DNA of 64,000 bases from Pseudomonadota bacterium (GTDB lineage Bacteria; Pseudomonadota; Gammaproteobacteria; Burkholderiales; Rhodocyclaceae), in assembly GCA_018241695.1 (NCBI GenBank), contig JAFEDH010000025.1:1-64000 (forward strand), read 5' to 3'. Made by a program: the position numbers and the translations under genes. The stretch's first letter is position 1. Every line of letters begins with the position of its first letter. Below, in pieces: positions 26,610-36,400 of the stretch. A model generated the notes under the pieces. The model was not told the origin of the DNA and did no database searches. It was given only the letters and a program-made list of their open reading frames with translations.

Positions 26610-28042
26610 CAGCGCCGGTCATCCCTTACACCTTCGCGAAAAACCACGGAATTCTGGTGACCGGGCACGAAGGAGACCAGATCAGCATCCTGCTGCGGAA
26701 CAACGCCTCCGCGACTTCGGTGGCCGAAATCAGGCGCAGTCTGGGGGTATCGGTCTCCATTGCGGGGTATCTGGACACCACCACCTTCGATACCCGCCTG
26801 GCCGAGGCTTACGTCCACACGGGGAATGAAACCGCGGAGGTGATCGAGGACCTGGGCAAGGATGTCGACATCCTGCAATTGATGCAGGCGCTTCCCCCGG
26901 TCGAAGATATCCTCGACAGCCAGAACGATGCACCGGTGATCCGTCTGGTCAACGCCCTGTTCGCCCAGGCCCTGCAGCAGAAGACATCCGATATCCATAT
27001 CGAGCCCTACGAGGGTCATTCCTCGGTACGATTCCGGCACGACGGTTTTTTGCGTGAAATCGCCCGCCCCCACCGTGGGCTTCATGCCGCCCTGGCATCG
27101 CGCATCAAGATCATGGCCAGTCTCGATATCGCGGAAAAACGCCTGCCCCAGGATGGACGTATCGCGCTCCGGCTGGGGAACCGGGCCATCGACGTGCGGG
27201 TGTCGACCGTGCCGACCACGCATGGTGAGCGGCTGGTGATGCGCCTTCTGGAAAAAAATGCCGAACGCGCCCACCTTCAGCATCTGGGCATGCCTCCATC
27301 CATTCAGGAACGCTTCACCCGGGCACTGCATCATCCACATGGCATTGTCCTCGTCACCGGCCCTACCGGCTCCGGCAAGACCACAACCCTCTATGCCGCC
27401 TTGCAGTCGATGGACTGCAAGACGCGCAATATCGTGACGGTGGAAGACCCGGTGGAATACGATATTGCAGGGGTCGGCCAGATTCAGGTTAATGCCCGCA
27501 TCGAACTGACCTTCGCCAAGGCGCTGCGTTCCTTGCTGCGGCAGGATCCCGATGTCATCATGATCGGTGAAATCCGCGACATGGAGACCGCCCGGATTGC
27601 CGTCCAGGCAAGTCTCACCGGGCATCTGGTGCTGGCCACGCTGCACACCAATGATTCCACCTCCGCCATCACTCGCCTGATCGACATGGGTGTCGAACGC
27701 TTCCTGCTTGCCTCGAGCCTGCGCGCCGTTCTCGCCCAGCGCCTGTTGCGTTGCCTGTGCCCCCTCTGTCGGCAACCGGAAACAACAACCGATTCCCAAC
27801 GCTGGACCGCCAGGGGATGTCCGGCCTGCGGTCAATCCGGGTATCAGGGGCGTACCGGGATTTTTGAAATGGTCGAAATGAACGATACCCTGGCCCAGAT
27901 GATTCACGATGCCGCACCCGAAGCCGATCTGCGCCATCATGCCGCGCTGGCCGGTACCCGCACCCTCCACGAAGACGGGCTCCGCCTGCTGGCGGATGGC
28001 ACTACCAGCAGGGAAGAACTGCTGCGGGTCATCAGTGAATAA
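26606..28042 (+). CDS. gspE: Type II secretion ATPase
   Basis: Cytoplasmic hexameric ATPase that drives pseudopilus assembly. The 478-residue protein has an N-terminal GspL-binding region, 'KTSDIHIEPYEGHSSVRFRHDG', Walker A GPTGSGKTT (252-260), the Asp box 'VEDPVEYDIAGVGQIQVN', Walker B 'DVIMIGEIRDMETA' and the His box 'HLVLATLHTNDS'. The tetracysteine zinc element of true GspE proteins is present as 'CLCPLC' and 'CPACG'. Translation is coupled to gspD. Confidence 0.95.
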   Translation: MTAPVIPYTFAKNHGILVTGHEGDQISILLRNNASATSVAEIRRSLGVSVSIAGYLDTTTFDTRLAEAYVHTGNETAEVIEDLGKDVDILQLMQALPPVEDILDSQNDAPVIRLVNALFAQALQQKTSDIHIEPYEGHSSVRFRHDGFLREIARPHRGLHAALASRIKIMASLDIAEKRLPQDGRIALRLGNRAIDVRVSTVPTTHGERLVMRLLEKNAERAHLQHLGMPPSIQERFTRALHHPHGIVLVTGPTGSGKTTTLYAALQSMDCKTRNIVTVEDPVEYDIAGVGQIQVNARIELTFAKALRSLLRQDPDVIMIGEIRDMETARIAVQASLTGHLVLATLHTNDSTSAITRLIDMGVERFLLASSLRAVLAQRLLRCLCPLCRQPETTTDSQRWTARGCPACGQSGYQGRTGIFEMVEMNDTLAQMIHDAAPEADLRHHAALAGTRTLHEDGLRLLADGTTSREELLRVISE

Positions 28043-28053
28043 GCATCCGTGAT

Positions 28054-29262
28054 ATGGCCGCCTATCATTACCGCGCCCTCGATCCGGAAGGACGGAAAAT
28101 CAACGGCACCCTGGATTCCGACTCCGCCCATGGAGCACGCGGCATTTTGCGCAGCCGCGGACTGTTTCCCATCGAGGTCGAAGAGGGCCGCCTCGATACA
28201 ACATCACGACAAACCTTTCGCACCCCTCGCCTGAGCGGAACCGAGCTTTGCCTGCTGACCCGGCAATGGGCCACGCTGCTCGCTTCCGGCCTGACCATGG
28301 AGCAATCCCTGTCCGCCATGATCGACCAGGCGGAACGTATCCCGGTCCGTCAGGTGCTTCATGCGGTGCGGGCGGAGGTACTGGCCGGGTATTCGCTGCG
28401 CAACGCCCTCGACCGGCAACCCGTGGCCTTCCCCATGGTCTATCGCGCCGCCATCGGCGCCGGCGAAACCTCCGGACAACTTTCCACCATGATGCTGCGA
28501 CTGGCGGATTATCTCGAGCAGCGTCACACCCTGCGCTGGAAGGTGCTGCAAATCATGATCTATCCCTCCATCGTCGCTCTCGTGGCGGTAACGGTGGTGG
28601 TGGGTCTGATGATCTATGTGGTGCCACAGGTCACCGAAGTTTTTCTGCACAGCAAGCAGACCCTGCCCTGGCTCACCCGGGCGCTGCTTTTCCTGTCCTC
28701 AGGGCTCCAGCGTTTTGGCACCCTGCTGGCAGCCCTTGGCATCGGCCTGGCCTTCATTCTGTACCGCAATCTGCAACGTCCCGATTTCCGGCGGCGATGG
28801 GATGCACGGCTATTGCGAGTCCCCCTCCTGGGTCGTCTGTTGCGGGTTCTGGATACCACACGCTTCGCCAGCACGCTTTCCATTCTCATCGGCAGTGGCG
28901 TACCCTTGCTGGGAGCGCTTCAGGCGGGCCGTCAGGTCATGACCCTGATCCCGCTCCAGGATGCGGTCGAAACTGCAGTGGAAAAAGTCCGGGAAGGAGT
29001 TTCCCTCTCCCAGGCATTGGCACAGACCGGGCAATTTCCTCCACTCCTGATTCATATGGTTGCCAATGGCGAAGCGACTGGCCAGCTGCAGTCCCTCATC
29101 CAGCGGGCTGCCCAGTTGCAACAGACCGAGGTGGAAAACAAGATCATCGTCTTGATCGGTGTACTGGAACCTGCCCTGCTTCTGGCCATGGGCATCATGG
29201 TGATGCTGATCGTTCTCGCCATCATGGAACCCATCATCGAAATCAATCAGCTGATGCGCTAG
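28054..29262 (+). CDS. gspF: Type II secretion inner-membrane platform protein
   Basis: Polytopic inner-membrane platform that couples the GspE motor to pseudopilins. The 402-residue protein contains two copies of the T2SSF domain (about 70-190 and 272-395) and three hydrophobic helices (about 170-190, 220-240, 370-395). '[22 protein letters not shown]' and '[19 protein letters not shown]' are the repeated signature. It begins 11 bp after gspE. Confidence 0.94.
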   Translation: MAAYHYRALDPEGRKINGTLDSDSAHGARGILRSRGLFPIEVEEGRLDTTSRQTFRTPRLSGTELCLLTRQWATLLASGLTMEQSLSAMIDQAERIPVRQVLHAVRAEVLAGYSLRNALDRQPVAFPMVYRAAIGAGETSGQLSTMMLRLADYLEQRHTLRWKVLQIMIYPSIVALVAVTVVVGLMIYVVPQVTEVFLHSKQTLPWLTRALLFLSSGLQRFGTLLAALGIGLAFILYRNLQRPDFRRRWDARLLRVPLLGRLLRVLDTTRFASTLSILIGSGVPLLGALQAGRQVMTLIPLQDAVETAVEKVREGVSLSQALAQTGQFPPLLIHMVANGEATGQLQSLIQRAAQLQQTEVENKIIVLIGVLEPALLLAMGIMVMLIVLAIMEPIIEINQLMR

Positions 29263-29273
29263 GGAGCCACCGC

Positions 29274-29705
29274 TTGAAACACTCCGTCCCACGAAAAACC
29301 CAGGGATTCACCCTCATTGAGGTCATGATCGTCGTGGTCATCCTTGGCATCCTCGCGGCGCTGATCGTGCCCAAGATCATGGGGCGTCCCGATGAGGCCC
29401 GCGTCACGGCGGCCCGACAGGACATTGCAACGCTGATGCAAACACTCAAGCTCTACAAACTGGATAACCGCCGCTATCCCACGACGGAGCAAGGGCTCGA
29501 AGCACTGGTAAAAAAACCTGCCACGCCGCCTCTCCCGGATAACTGGAAGCCTTATCTGGAGCGGCTTCCCGCCGACCCCTGGGGCAACCCCTACCAATAT
29601 CTCAATCCGGGCGTCAACGGCGAGATCGATATCTTCAGCTACGGTGCCGATAGCAAGCCGGGTGGCGAAGGGGTGGATGCGGATATCGGTTCCTGGATGT
29701 TATGA
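29274..29705 (+). CDS. gspG: Major pseudopilin GspG
   Basis: Major subunit of the T2SS pseudopilus. The start is TTG at 29274, 7 bp after AGGGAG; it gives a 143-residue prepilin of normal size with leader '[11 protein letters not shown]' cleaved before '[19 protein letters not shown]'. The C-terminus has the GspG calcium-site region '[14 protein letters not shown]' and '[12 protein letters not shown]'. There is no in-frame ATG that would keep the leader, so the TTG is needed. Confidence 0.92.
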   Translation: MKHSVPRKTQGFTLIEVMIVVVILGILAALIVPKIMGRPDEARVTAARQDIATLMQTLKLYKLDNRRYPTTEQGLEALVKKPATPPLPDNWKPYLERLPADPWGNPYQYLNPGVNGEIDIFSYGADSKPGGEGVDADIGSWML

Positions 29706-30169
29706 GTCGTCATCCGAATCTGGAAAATGGCTACACCCTGATCGAAGTGATGGTGGTGATGGCCATCATTGCCCTGATGGCGGCCGCCATCATGATGCGC
29801 ATCCCCCCCCATCGCACTCCCGAAAATGAGATCGACCGTCTGTGCCACGTGCTTGAAACAGCCGCGCTCCAGTCCGAGATCAAAGGTGTCACGCTCGCGG
29901 TGGATTTTGTTCCCCAGGGCTATCTTGTCAGTCAGCTGGCGATGAGCGGGGGCTGGCGCCCACTCACCAACAGGGCAGCCCTGTCATCCCGGAGCGTTCC
30001 GGATCTCGCCTGGGGCCCCTTGACGGTCAATGGATCGGCGGCAGCCCAGCGTATCGTCTTCTCCGGCGGCATGCCGGATTTTTCCATGACCGTGACCGAC
30101 CCCTCGGGCGCGACCCATATCGCGGGAAATCCTACCGGGATCGTCACCCGAATTCCGCAGGGTGGATGA
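29702..30169 (+). CDS. gspH: Minor pseudopilin GspH
   Basis: Minor pseudopilin, 155 residues, with prepilin cleavage before '[19 protein letters not shown]' (Gly10 precedes). The start overlaps the gspG stop (ATGA). The rest is a small periplasmic beta domain. It joins the GspH-I-J-K tip complex. Confidence 0.88.
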   Translation: MSRHPNLENGYTLIEVMVVMAIIALMAAAIMMRIPPHRTPENEIDRLCHVLETAALQSEIKGVTLAVDFVPQGYLVSQLAMSGGWRPLTNRAALSSRSVPDLAWGPLTVNGSAAAQRIVFSGGMPDFSMTVTDPSGATHIAGNPTGIVTRIPQGG

Positions 30170-30178
30170 AATTCGGCA

Positions 30179-30544
30179 ATGAACATCACGCGCGGATTCA
30201 CCTTGCTCGAAGCCCTGATCGCTCTGGCGGTGCTCGCCATCGGCCTGGGTACGGTCATGCGGGCGCTCGGTATCTCCGCACAGGCAACCGACCAGTTGCG
30301 TCAGCGCCAGTTGGCGCTATGGGTTGCACAGAACCATCTCGACGAGATGCGGGTGCTGCGCCAGTTTCCCGCCCTGGGTAATTCCTCCGGCCAGGAACGT
30401 CAGGGCAAGGAAACTTTCATCTGGCGCATGAGGGTCCTGACGACACCCAACCCCGGATTCCGGCGCATGGAAGTCCAGGTATATGGCGTCGACACATCCT
30501 CCCCGCTCGCCACCCTGACGGGTTTCGCTACCGTACCGCAGTGA
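30179..30544 (+). CDS. gspI: Minor pseudopilin GspI
   Basis: A 121-residue minor pseudopilin with a very short leader, 'MNITRG', cleaved before 'FTLLEALIALAVLAIGLGT'. A conserved 'LWVAQNHLDEMR' follows, a GspI hallmark. It begins 9 bp after gspH. Confidence 0.9.
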   Translation: MNITRGFTLLEALIALAVLAIGLGTVMRALGISAQATDQLRQRQLALWVAQNHLDEMRVLRQFPALGNSSGQERQGKETFIWRMRVLTTPNPGFRRMEVQVYGVDTSSPLATLTGFATVPQ

Positions 30545-31128
30545 TGCGACATCACCTGCGTGTAACGCCCCATTCTGCTGGTGAAAATGGCCTCACCCTG
30601 CTCGAACTGCTGGTGGCTCTCGCCATCGTCGCTCTGCTGGGCAGCCTTTCCTATCGTGCCCTGACCGCCGCTCTTGATAGCCGTCAGCATCTGCAGGCGA
30701 CGCTCCTGCGTTGGCAGAATATCTCCCGCGCTGTCGGCCGCATCGAAACCGATCTGCTGCAAATGGCGCCGGCTCCCCAAAGCACCGGGGGGCTTTTGCT
30801 CCAGACACAGGACTTGCGGACAGGCGACAATGCCATCAGCTTCGTCAAACTCGATGGCACCCAAGCCAGCGTGCGGCGCTGGGGTTTTCGGTTCACCGAT
30901 CATCACCTGTTGCTGCAACGCTGGCCGGATACGGGGACCAATGCGCCACCCCGTGAGGATGTGCTCCTCGACGGCGTGCGTGCCCTGCATTTTGAACTCC
31001 TGACGGCGAATGGAAAGCGTACAGATGAATGGCAACCTGGCCAGGCAGCCACCTTGCCTGCCGCTGTGGAATTTTTTCTGGATCTGGAAGATGCCGGCCC
31101 GCTACACCGCCTTGTCGCATTGCATTGA
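30544..31128 (+). CDS. gspJ: Minor pseudopilin GspJ
   Basis: A minor pseudopilin of about 194 residues; cleavage is expected before 'LTLLELLVALAIVALLGSL'. The ATG at 30544 overlaps the gspI stop in a TGATG arrangement; a GTG one codon upstream is an equal alternative. 'ALDSRQHLQATLLRWQNI' and 'LQMAPAPQ' fit the family. It overlaps gspK. Confidence 0.88.
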   Translation: MRHHLRVTPHSAGENGLTLLELLVALAIVALLGSLSYRALTAALDSRQHLQATLLRWQNISRAVGRIETDLLQMAPAPQSTGGLLLQTQDLRTGDNAISFVKLDGTQASVRRWGFRFTDHHLLLQRWPDTGTNAPPREDVLLDGVRALHFELLTANGKRTDEWQPGQAATLPAAVEFFLDLEDAGPLHRLVALH

Positions 31129-32059
31129 GCGGCGAGAGCATGTTCCGCTGCGTCGCCGCCAGCAAGGGGCCGCCCTGCTGCTGGCGTTGTTTACGGTTGC
31201 TCTGGCCACGATGGTGGCTTCCGCCATCACCACCGATTTCGGTAAGGCGGTGGATATCGTCAGTGGCCGCCACGATCTCGCCCAGGCCCGTTTGCTGGCA
31301 CGCGGGGCGATCGACTGGGGCTGCTTCATCCTGGCGCAGGATGCACGCAACTCGACCATCGATTACGCCGGCGAACTCTGGACGCGCCGCATTCCTCCGA
31401 CCCCCGTGGAAGAAGGTGAGGTCGCAGGTGAGTTGAGCGACATGTCAGGCCGATTCGATCTCAACAGTCTGGTGAGCGATAAACGGCTGGACCGCTTTCA
31501 GACAACCGCCTACATCCGCTTGTTGGAATCCCTTGGGATCGGTACCGACCAGGCGGTTACGCTCGCACAGGCGCTCGCGCGCCGGATCGGAGCACAGGAA
31601 GACAGCCCTGACCCTGACCCTGACCAAAATCAATCCCCCCAAAGACTGCCGGCAAACCGATATCTGGTGGATGTGGCCGAACTGCCCCTGATCCCGGGCT
31701 ATGACGCAAAAATCACCGCCCTGCTCGCTCCTTACGTTGCTGCGTTCCCCGATCCGGCTCTGCTCAATGTCAACATGGCGAGTGCAGAAGTTCTCGCCGC
31801 CATGGTGCCCGGATTGAGCCGCGACACGGCGCGGGTGCTGGTGGCACAGCGCGAAGCTCAGCCTTTCCGTACCATCGAGGAATTCATGAATACACTACCC
31901 TCTGGCAGCCGCTGGGCAATCAACGGCAGAATTACAGTTGCCAGCCGTTATTTCCTCGCATCCGGCAGGGCCCGCTTTGGCGAATCCACTGTCCAGGTGG
32001 AAGCCCTGCTCGACCGGAAAAATCCCTGGCCCACCATCCTCTGGCAAAAACTGCTGTGA
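31091..32059 (+). CDS. gspK: Type II secretion minor pseudopilin GspK
   Basis: Large tip pseudopilin of about 322 residues: leader and helix 'QQGAALLLALFTVALATMVA' near residue 21-40, then the alpha-helical insert domain, with 'LSDMSGRFDLNSLV' and 'LLNVNMASAEVLAAMVPGLS' conserved. The N-terminus is uncertain because the only in-frame ATG with a short leader (31091) lies 38 bp inside gspJ. A DPDPDQ-like run (31605-31624) comes from a short CCTGAC tandem repeat. The stop overlaps gspL (GTGA). Confidence 0.88.
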   Translation: MPARYTALSHCIERREHVPLRRRQQGAALLLALFTVALATMVASAITTDFGKAVDIVSGRHDLAQARLLARGAIDWGCFILAQDARNSTIDYAGELWTRRIPPTPVEEGEVAGELSDMSGRFDLNSLVSDKRLDRFQTTAYIRLLESLGIGTDQAVTLAQALARRIGAQEDSPDPDPDQNQSPQRLPANRYLVDVAELPLIPGYDAKITALLAPYVAAFPDPALLNVNMASAEVLAAMVPGLSRDTARVLVAQREAQPFRTIEEFMNTLPSGSRWAINGRITVASRYFLASGRARFGESTVQVEALLDRKNPWPTILWQKLL

Positions 32060-33234
32060 ACCGGACCTTACGTCTCTATCTGCCCCCCACCTGGCCTCAT
32101 CCCGCGGATACCCATTGGGTATTGCTGAATGATGATGGCAAATACATCGACGAGGGCTGCTCCGGCCCCTCCCGCTGGCCCGTGGCGGAAACCTGCGAAG
32201 CAGTCCTGAGCGCCAGCCAGACCAGTCGGTACGGCGTTTCTGCCCCGGCCAGGATGCCCCGCACCGAACGCTCCGGAATCCTGGCCTATGCGCTGGAAGA
32301 ACGGCTCCTGGGTGATATCGCCAATCAGCATCTCACCGAAGCCGGAAGAGCCGGAACCGACATTCAACTCCTGGTGGTTGCGAAAGACCGGATACGCCGA
32401 GTGATTTCGGCTCTGACCGAACTCGGCCATCCTCCCGCACGGCTATTCAGCGAGTTGCAGGCGGTACCGGATACCTCTGATGTATGGCATCTTGCCATCG
32501 GATACGATGGTGCGATCCTGTGTGGAAACGGTTTCTCGATACCGATGGAGCATGCATCGGTCGACCTTCCTCCCCTGCTCACATCGACACTAGGCAAAAC
32601 CGATACCGGCCGCCCTCTCCATCTCCATATCGCCCCCGGACTGCCGCTCCCCGACACCGGGCAGTGGAGCGCACTTCTGGAACGTCAGGTGATGATTGCA
32701 GAACCCCATCACTGGCATCACCTTCCGGCCATCGCCGCCAACCTCCTGCATGGCGATTTCCAGCCACACCACCTGCACAGCATGCTGTTGGATCGGCTCA
32801 AGCCGGCCTTACGGCTGGCAGGCACAGTACTTGTGCTGAACCTCATCATCATCCTGGCATTGATGGGCTGGAAAAAATATCAGCTCTTCACGACACAAAA
32901 GCATATTGAAGCATTGTTCCAGCAGGTTGCGCCCCATACCCCGGTGATCGATGCTCCGCTGCAACTCACCCGCTATCTCGACAGTCGCCGTGTCGAAGCC
33001 GGGCTTCTGCGTAGTGACGATGCGCTGGCGCTGCTGGCAGCCCTGGCCGAGGCATTGGGAGCGGATGCCCGGGATGCGGCACGATCCATCCACTATCAGG
33101 AAGGTGTCCTCGATGTGGAACTTGCTCCTGCACTTGCACCCCGTATCCCCGGCCTGATCGAGCAACTGGAAATGCGCGGATTGACGGTAATCCCCGGCAA
33201 AGGCACCCGGCTGAATCTGAGGAGAGGCAAATGA
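32056..33234 (+). CDS. gspL: Type II secretion protein L
   Basis: Bitopic inner-membrane protein that ties GspE to GspM. The 392-residue protein has an actin-like cytoplasmic domain (about 1-245), one membrane helix (about 252-272, 'LAGTVLVLNLIIILALMGW') and a periplasmic ferredoxin-like domain. It starts with GTG overlapping the gspK stop, and its end overlaps gspM (ATGA). Confidence 0.85.
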   Translation: MNRTLRLYLPPTWPHPADTHWVLLNDDGKYIDEGCSGPSRWPVAETCEAVLSASQTSRYGVSAPARMPRTERSGILAYALEERLLGDIANQHLTEAGRAGTDIQLLVVAKDRIRRVISALTELGHPPARLFSELQAVPDTSDVWHLAIGYDGAILCGNGFSIPMEHASVDLPPLLTSTLGKTDTGRPLHLHIAPGLPLPDTGQWSALLERQVMIAEPHHWHHLPAIAANLLHGDFQPHHLHSMLLDRLKPALRLAGTVLVLNLIIILALMGWKKYQLFTTQKHIEALFQQVAPHTPVIDAPLQLTRYLDSRRVEAGLLRSDDALALLAALAEALGADARDAARSIHYQEGVLDVELAPALAPRIPGLIEQLEMRGLTVIPGKGTRLNLRRGK

Positions 33235-33719
33235 GCGGAATCTCCACTTTCTCCCGCTGGCAGGTCGCCCGATCCTTCTGGTTCCGGCGCAGTATCGCGG
33301 AGCGCTCGCTGCTGCTCACCGGAGCGGTGATCATCGGTCTGGTTGCCTACGGGCTCGTACTTCAGGACGCCTGGCGCGAACTGCAGCGTCTGGATGAAGC
33401 CAACGTCAGAATCGCCACCCGTCTGATGCTGTTGCAGGACGGACTGGCGGAAGTTGCCAGGCATCGAACGAATACCGGAAAAACCGCATCACCTGCGACA
33501 CTGGTCGACACCCTGACAACATCGGTCCGTTCACGCCAGCTCGATCTGACGGTTACCCCGGCAGGTCCGGATCGTATGCGAATCAGCGGTAATGCCGATT
33601 TCGGGCAGGCCATCGACTGGTTGGGCAATATCACACGAGACTACAATCTGCGGCCGATTCAGCTCAGAGCCGATCATGACGGCTCTCCAAAGATCGACAT
33701 GATCCTCGCCGCACCGTGA
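33231..33719 (+). CDS. gspM: Type II secretion protein M
   Basis: A 162-residue bitopic protein with one helix (about 25-45, 'RSLLLTGAVIIGLVAYGLV') after a basic N-terminus, and a periplasmic ferredoxin-like domain. It partners GspL. The ATG overlaps the gspL stop and its own stop overlaps the GTG of gspN. Confidence 0.85.
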   Translation: MSGISTFSRWQVARSFWFRRSIAERSLLLTGAVIIGLVAYGLVLQDAWRELQRLDEANVRIATRLMLLQDGLAEVARHRTNTGKTASPATLVDTLTTSVRSRQLDLTVTPAGPDRMRISGNADFGQAIDWLGNITRDYNLRPIQLRADHDGSPKIDMILAAP

Positions 33720-34498
33720 CAAAAAAGGCATTGCACTCTTCCTTGCGGCGCTGGCTGTTTTGCCTTGCCATCCTGGTCACCCTGCCGGGAATGGTGCTGT
33801 TTCAGGCACCCGGACAATTACTCGATGCAGGTCTGCGCCGATGGTCATCGGATGCGCTCCGGCTTGAATTCGTGAAAGGCAGCCTCTGGCATGGCAGCGG
33901 CCTCCTGATGATACGAGGAGCAAACGACCCGCTTGTCCACCCATGGCAGAACGTCATCTGGAATCTGGATTCCAGCGCCCTCTGGCATGGATCGATCGGC
34001 TGGGAGTTTCATGTCACAAATAACAAAGATCAGGGAAAGATCGAACTTTCCCCCTCGGGCTGGCACATGACAGACTTGCGCTGGTCACTGCCCGCGCACT
34101 TATTAGGAAGCCATTTCCCGCCCCCCTTCTCGCTGACCGAACTGGGCGGCGAAATGCAGATCGAAACCCGTTCGCTGCGCTGTGGCTGGCGCGGGGAATG
34201 CCAGGGCCAGACCGAACTGATCTGGCGAAATGCCGCCGGCCAGGGATTGCTGGCATCCGCCCGGCTGGGGGATTATCGGCTGCTGTCCATATCACAAGTC
34301 TCAGAAACGACCCTGCAGCTGGATACCCTTTCCGGACCATTGCACGCAGAAGGCCAGGGCACAATGACCGGAAAGGGATATCAATTTTCCGGAGTCCTGA
34401 CCGGTTCTCCCGAACTGCTGCGACCCATCTCCGCGATTGCGGGGGAGCATATGAAAAATTCTGGCGACCCCGGTCGCTGGTACTTTCAGCTACCCTGA
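33716..34498 (+). CDS. gspN: Type II secretion protein N
   Basis: A 260-residue GspN-family protein with an N-terminal helix (about 12-31) and a periplasmic beta-rich domain; 'LLDAGLRRWSSDALRLEFVKGSLWHGSG' is the typical start of the fold. The function in secretion is not well defined and many T2SS lack it. It starts with GTG overlapping the gspM stop and ends the gspC-N operon. The prepilin peptidase (gspO/pilD) is not in this window. Confidence 0.82.
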   Translation: MTKKALHSSLRRWLFCLAILVTLPGMVLFQAPGQLLDAGLRRWSSDALRLEFVKGSLWHGSGLLMIRGANDPLVHPWQNVIWNLDSSALWHGSIGWEFHVTNNKDQGKIELSPSGWHMTDLRWSLPAHLLGSHFPPPFSLTELGGEMQIETRSLRCGWRGECQGQTELIWRNAAGQGLLASARLGDYRLLSISQVSETTLQLDTLSGPLHAEGQGTMTGKGYQFSGVLTGSPELLRPISAIAGEHMKNSGDPGRWYFQLP

Positions 34499-34562
34499 GT
34501 GGCTCCCGGAATCAAACATCACAACCACCCGGCGCTATGGAAAAAATCAGCACTTCATTGCA

Positions 34563-35717
34563 TCATTTCGTTCCGCCGGGCCGCGTTTTCTTTTGTTGCA
34601 TCCGCAACTGTGTTGATGCATCTCGACCGGAATCCTGCGCACGTTTGAGCGCAGACTCGATTTGCAGCGCATCCCCCCCACGCAAGCCTTCGGCAAGATC
34701 ACGCGCGGCATCACGCCGTCTGGCCGCATACGTCTGCAGCGAGTCAAGCAAAGCCGCAGAAGGTACTGCAGGATCCACATTCAGACGTGAAATCTGTTCG
34801 AAGCTGTCTTCGTAGCGATCTGCGACCCTGGTGTCTACCTCGCCAGCCAACTGGCTGAATGAAAGCCTGCCTCGCTGCCTGTCGGTAATCATGGCTTGCC
34901 AGGAACTGGCAATTTCCGCATCTTGGCGTAAAAACCGTTCGATGCCCTTGCGGGCTGCCAACTCATTACTCCAGCGGTAGGAAGGCGCAGGAATATTCAA
35001 CGCCAGTGCAGTAAGAATGGATGCCAACAGGACGCCGGCACCTGATCTGAATTTCCAGTCAACAGAAGAGGGGCCGTCGAATATCGGCATCAACAACACA
35101 CCCAGACCTGCCCCCGCCATGAACCCACCTACATGTGCCGCATTGTCGACTACCGCTAGCCACTGACCGGCTCCAATCATCACCAATGCAAAGGCACCCG
35201 CACCCCAGAACAGCCAGCGGAATTCGGCTGGATGGAGCCGGCGTCGATGACACCAGGCAAAAACCAGCAAGGCACCGTACAGCCCGAATATCGCACCCGA
35301 GGCACCGCCCGATACGGTCTGGCCATCGTGCGTGACCAATGAAAAAAGGTTTCCGGCCAAACCCGCGCCCAGGTACAGGAACAGAAAACGGATGCTGCCA
35401 AAAACCTTCTCGGCCAAACGGCCGGCATCCCACAAGGCAAGCATGTTCATGCCCAGATGGATCAGGCCGAAGTGGAGGAACATGGCAGTTCCCAGCCGCC
35501 ACCACTGTCCATCTCCGGTGGCAGGGCCGTAATTTGCACCCCAGGCGAGGTACAGATCGCTGGATCGGTACCAAAACCCGGCTCCCGATCGCAACATCGC
35601 AAGAAAGATCAGGGTGTTGACGGCGATCAGCGCCCAGGTAACGGGGATCCCCCCCCTCCTGGCACGAATGTGATCCAGCAGTGTTTCCCCTTCCGGGGTC
35701 GATGCGCCATCCATCAT
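34563..35717 (-). CDS. Rhomboid-family intramembrane serine protease with C-terminal extension
   Basis: Six-helix membrane protease that cleaves transmembrane substrates. The 384-residue protein has the catalytic Ser140 in 'GGASGAIFG' and His195 in 'AAHVGGF', and 'HFGLIHLGMNMLAL' with the conserved His/Asn of the oxyanion region. After the membrane core (about 28-260) come about 120 residues of charged, helical, soluble sequence rich in Arg and Asp/Glu, which is not part of the minimal fold. It is convergent with gspN across 64 bp. The motifs are those of ordinary rhomboids. Confidence 0.88.
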   Translation of the reverse strand: MMDGASTPEGETLLDHIRARRGGIPVTWALIAVNTLIFLAMLRSGAGFWYRSSDLYLAWGANYGPATGDGQWWRLGTAMFLHFGLIHLGMNMLALWDAGRLAEKVFGSIRFLFLYLGAGLAGNLFSLVTHDGQTVSGGASGAIFGLYGALLVFAWCHRRRLHPAEFRWLFWGAGAFALVMIGAGQWLAVVDNAAHVGGFMAGAGLGVLLMPIFDGPSSVDWKFRSGAGVLLASILTALALNIPAPSYRWSNELAARKGIERFLRQDAEIASSWQAMITDRQRGRLSFSQLAGEVDTRVADRYEDSFEQISRLNVDPAVPSAALLDSLQTYAARRRDAARDLAEGLRGGDALQIESALKRAQDSGRDASTQLRMQQKKTRPGGTK

Positions 35718-35837
35718 CGTCTCAGAAGCAGGTGAACGGGCAATCCGGAAAGCCGAAGCACCCGAACAATCGCTCAGTCAGAAAGACCAAAAACCGATAT
35801 CCCGGAATGCAAGGCACGCTTGTCGGGACTTGCCTGC

Positions 35838-36263
35838 TCAGCCGAAATGACTGGCCCGGGGCCGGTAAAAGATCTCGAATACCAGAGCGGTCACCACCGT
35901 CAGCGCGATTCCTTCCGTCACCTGCGCCCAGAGCAGCGTCCAGCTCGTATCCCTTACGGCGACAAAAAACTGCATATTGGGATACATGACAAACAGCCCG
36001 CCCCACAAACCCCACCAGACCGCGTGAGCCTTGCTGCGTGCGGGACTGACTTTCAGATAGAGATAACAGAATGTCATCAGTTGCCCCAGATAGGTGAGCA
36101 CCAGAAAGGGGAACAGACTCATGGTTTCTTCCGGAGTGCGTGAGGGATAGCCCACGTACATACCCTTCGCCAGCGTGCCGTGGAAAACCACATCGAGCAC
36201 GAAAACCAGAAGGGCAACTGCGGTCGAAACCGGGATGAAGCGTACCCAATCGATGCGTTGCAT
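35838..36263 (-). CDS. Uncharacterised 4-helix inner-membrane protein
   Basis: A 141-residue hydrophobic protein with about four membrane helices (roughly 8-28, 50-70, 80-97 and 108-130). The ATG at 36263 is supported by AGGAGA just upstream. Short polar loops include 'GYPSRTPEETMSLFPFL' and 'KVSPARSKAHAVWWG'. I do not recognise the family with certainty and assign no function. It stands between the rhomboid gene and def on the same strand, with about 120-140 bp gaps on either side, so it is probably its own transcription unit. Confidence 0.65.
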   Translation of the reverse strand: MQRIDWVRFIPVSTAVALLVFVLDVVFHGTLAKGMYVGYPSRTPEETMSLFPFLVLTYLGQLMTFCYLYLKVSPARSKAHAVWWGLWGGLFVMYPNMQFFVAVRDTSWTLLWAQVTEGIALTVVTALVFEIFYRPRASHFG

Positions 36264-36400
36264 ATTGTCTCCTTTAATTGAAAAGGGATTGGTGACCATT
36301 CCGGCGAAAGTACCACCCAAACCATCGGAACAGGATCCCGGTGCTTTTCCATGATCGGGGAGCCCTGTCGAGCAGGAGGGTACCTTGCGCCACGATGCGA

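Noticed and set aside
28248..29273. Large N-terminal extension of GspG
   Set aside because: It is an out-of-frame reading of gspF. A TTG start with a good Shine-Dalgarno gives a normal prepilin.
34563..35717. Rhombosortase associated with the type II secretion system
   Set aside because: The active-site motif is the ordinary rhomboid GASGAIFG with HVGG, and the protein is much longer than rhombosortases. Proximity to gspN alone is not enough.
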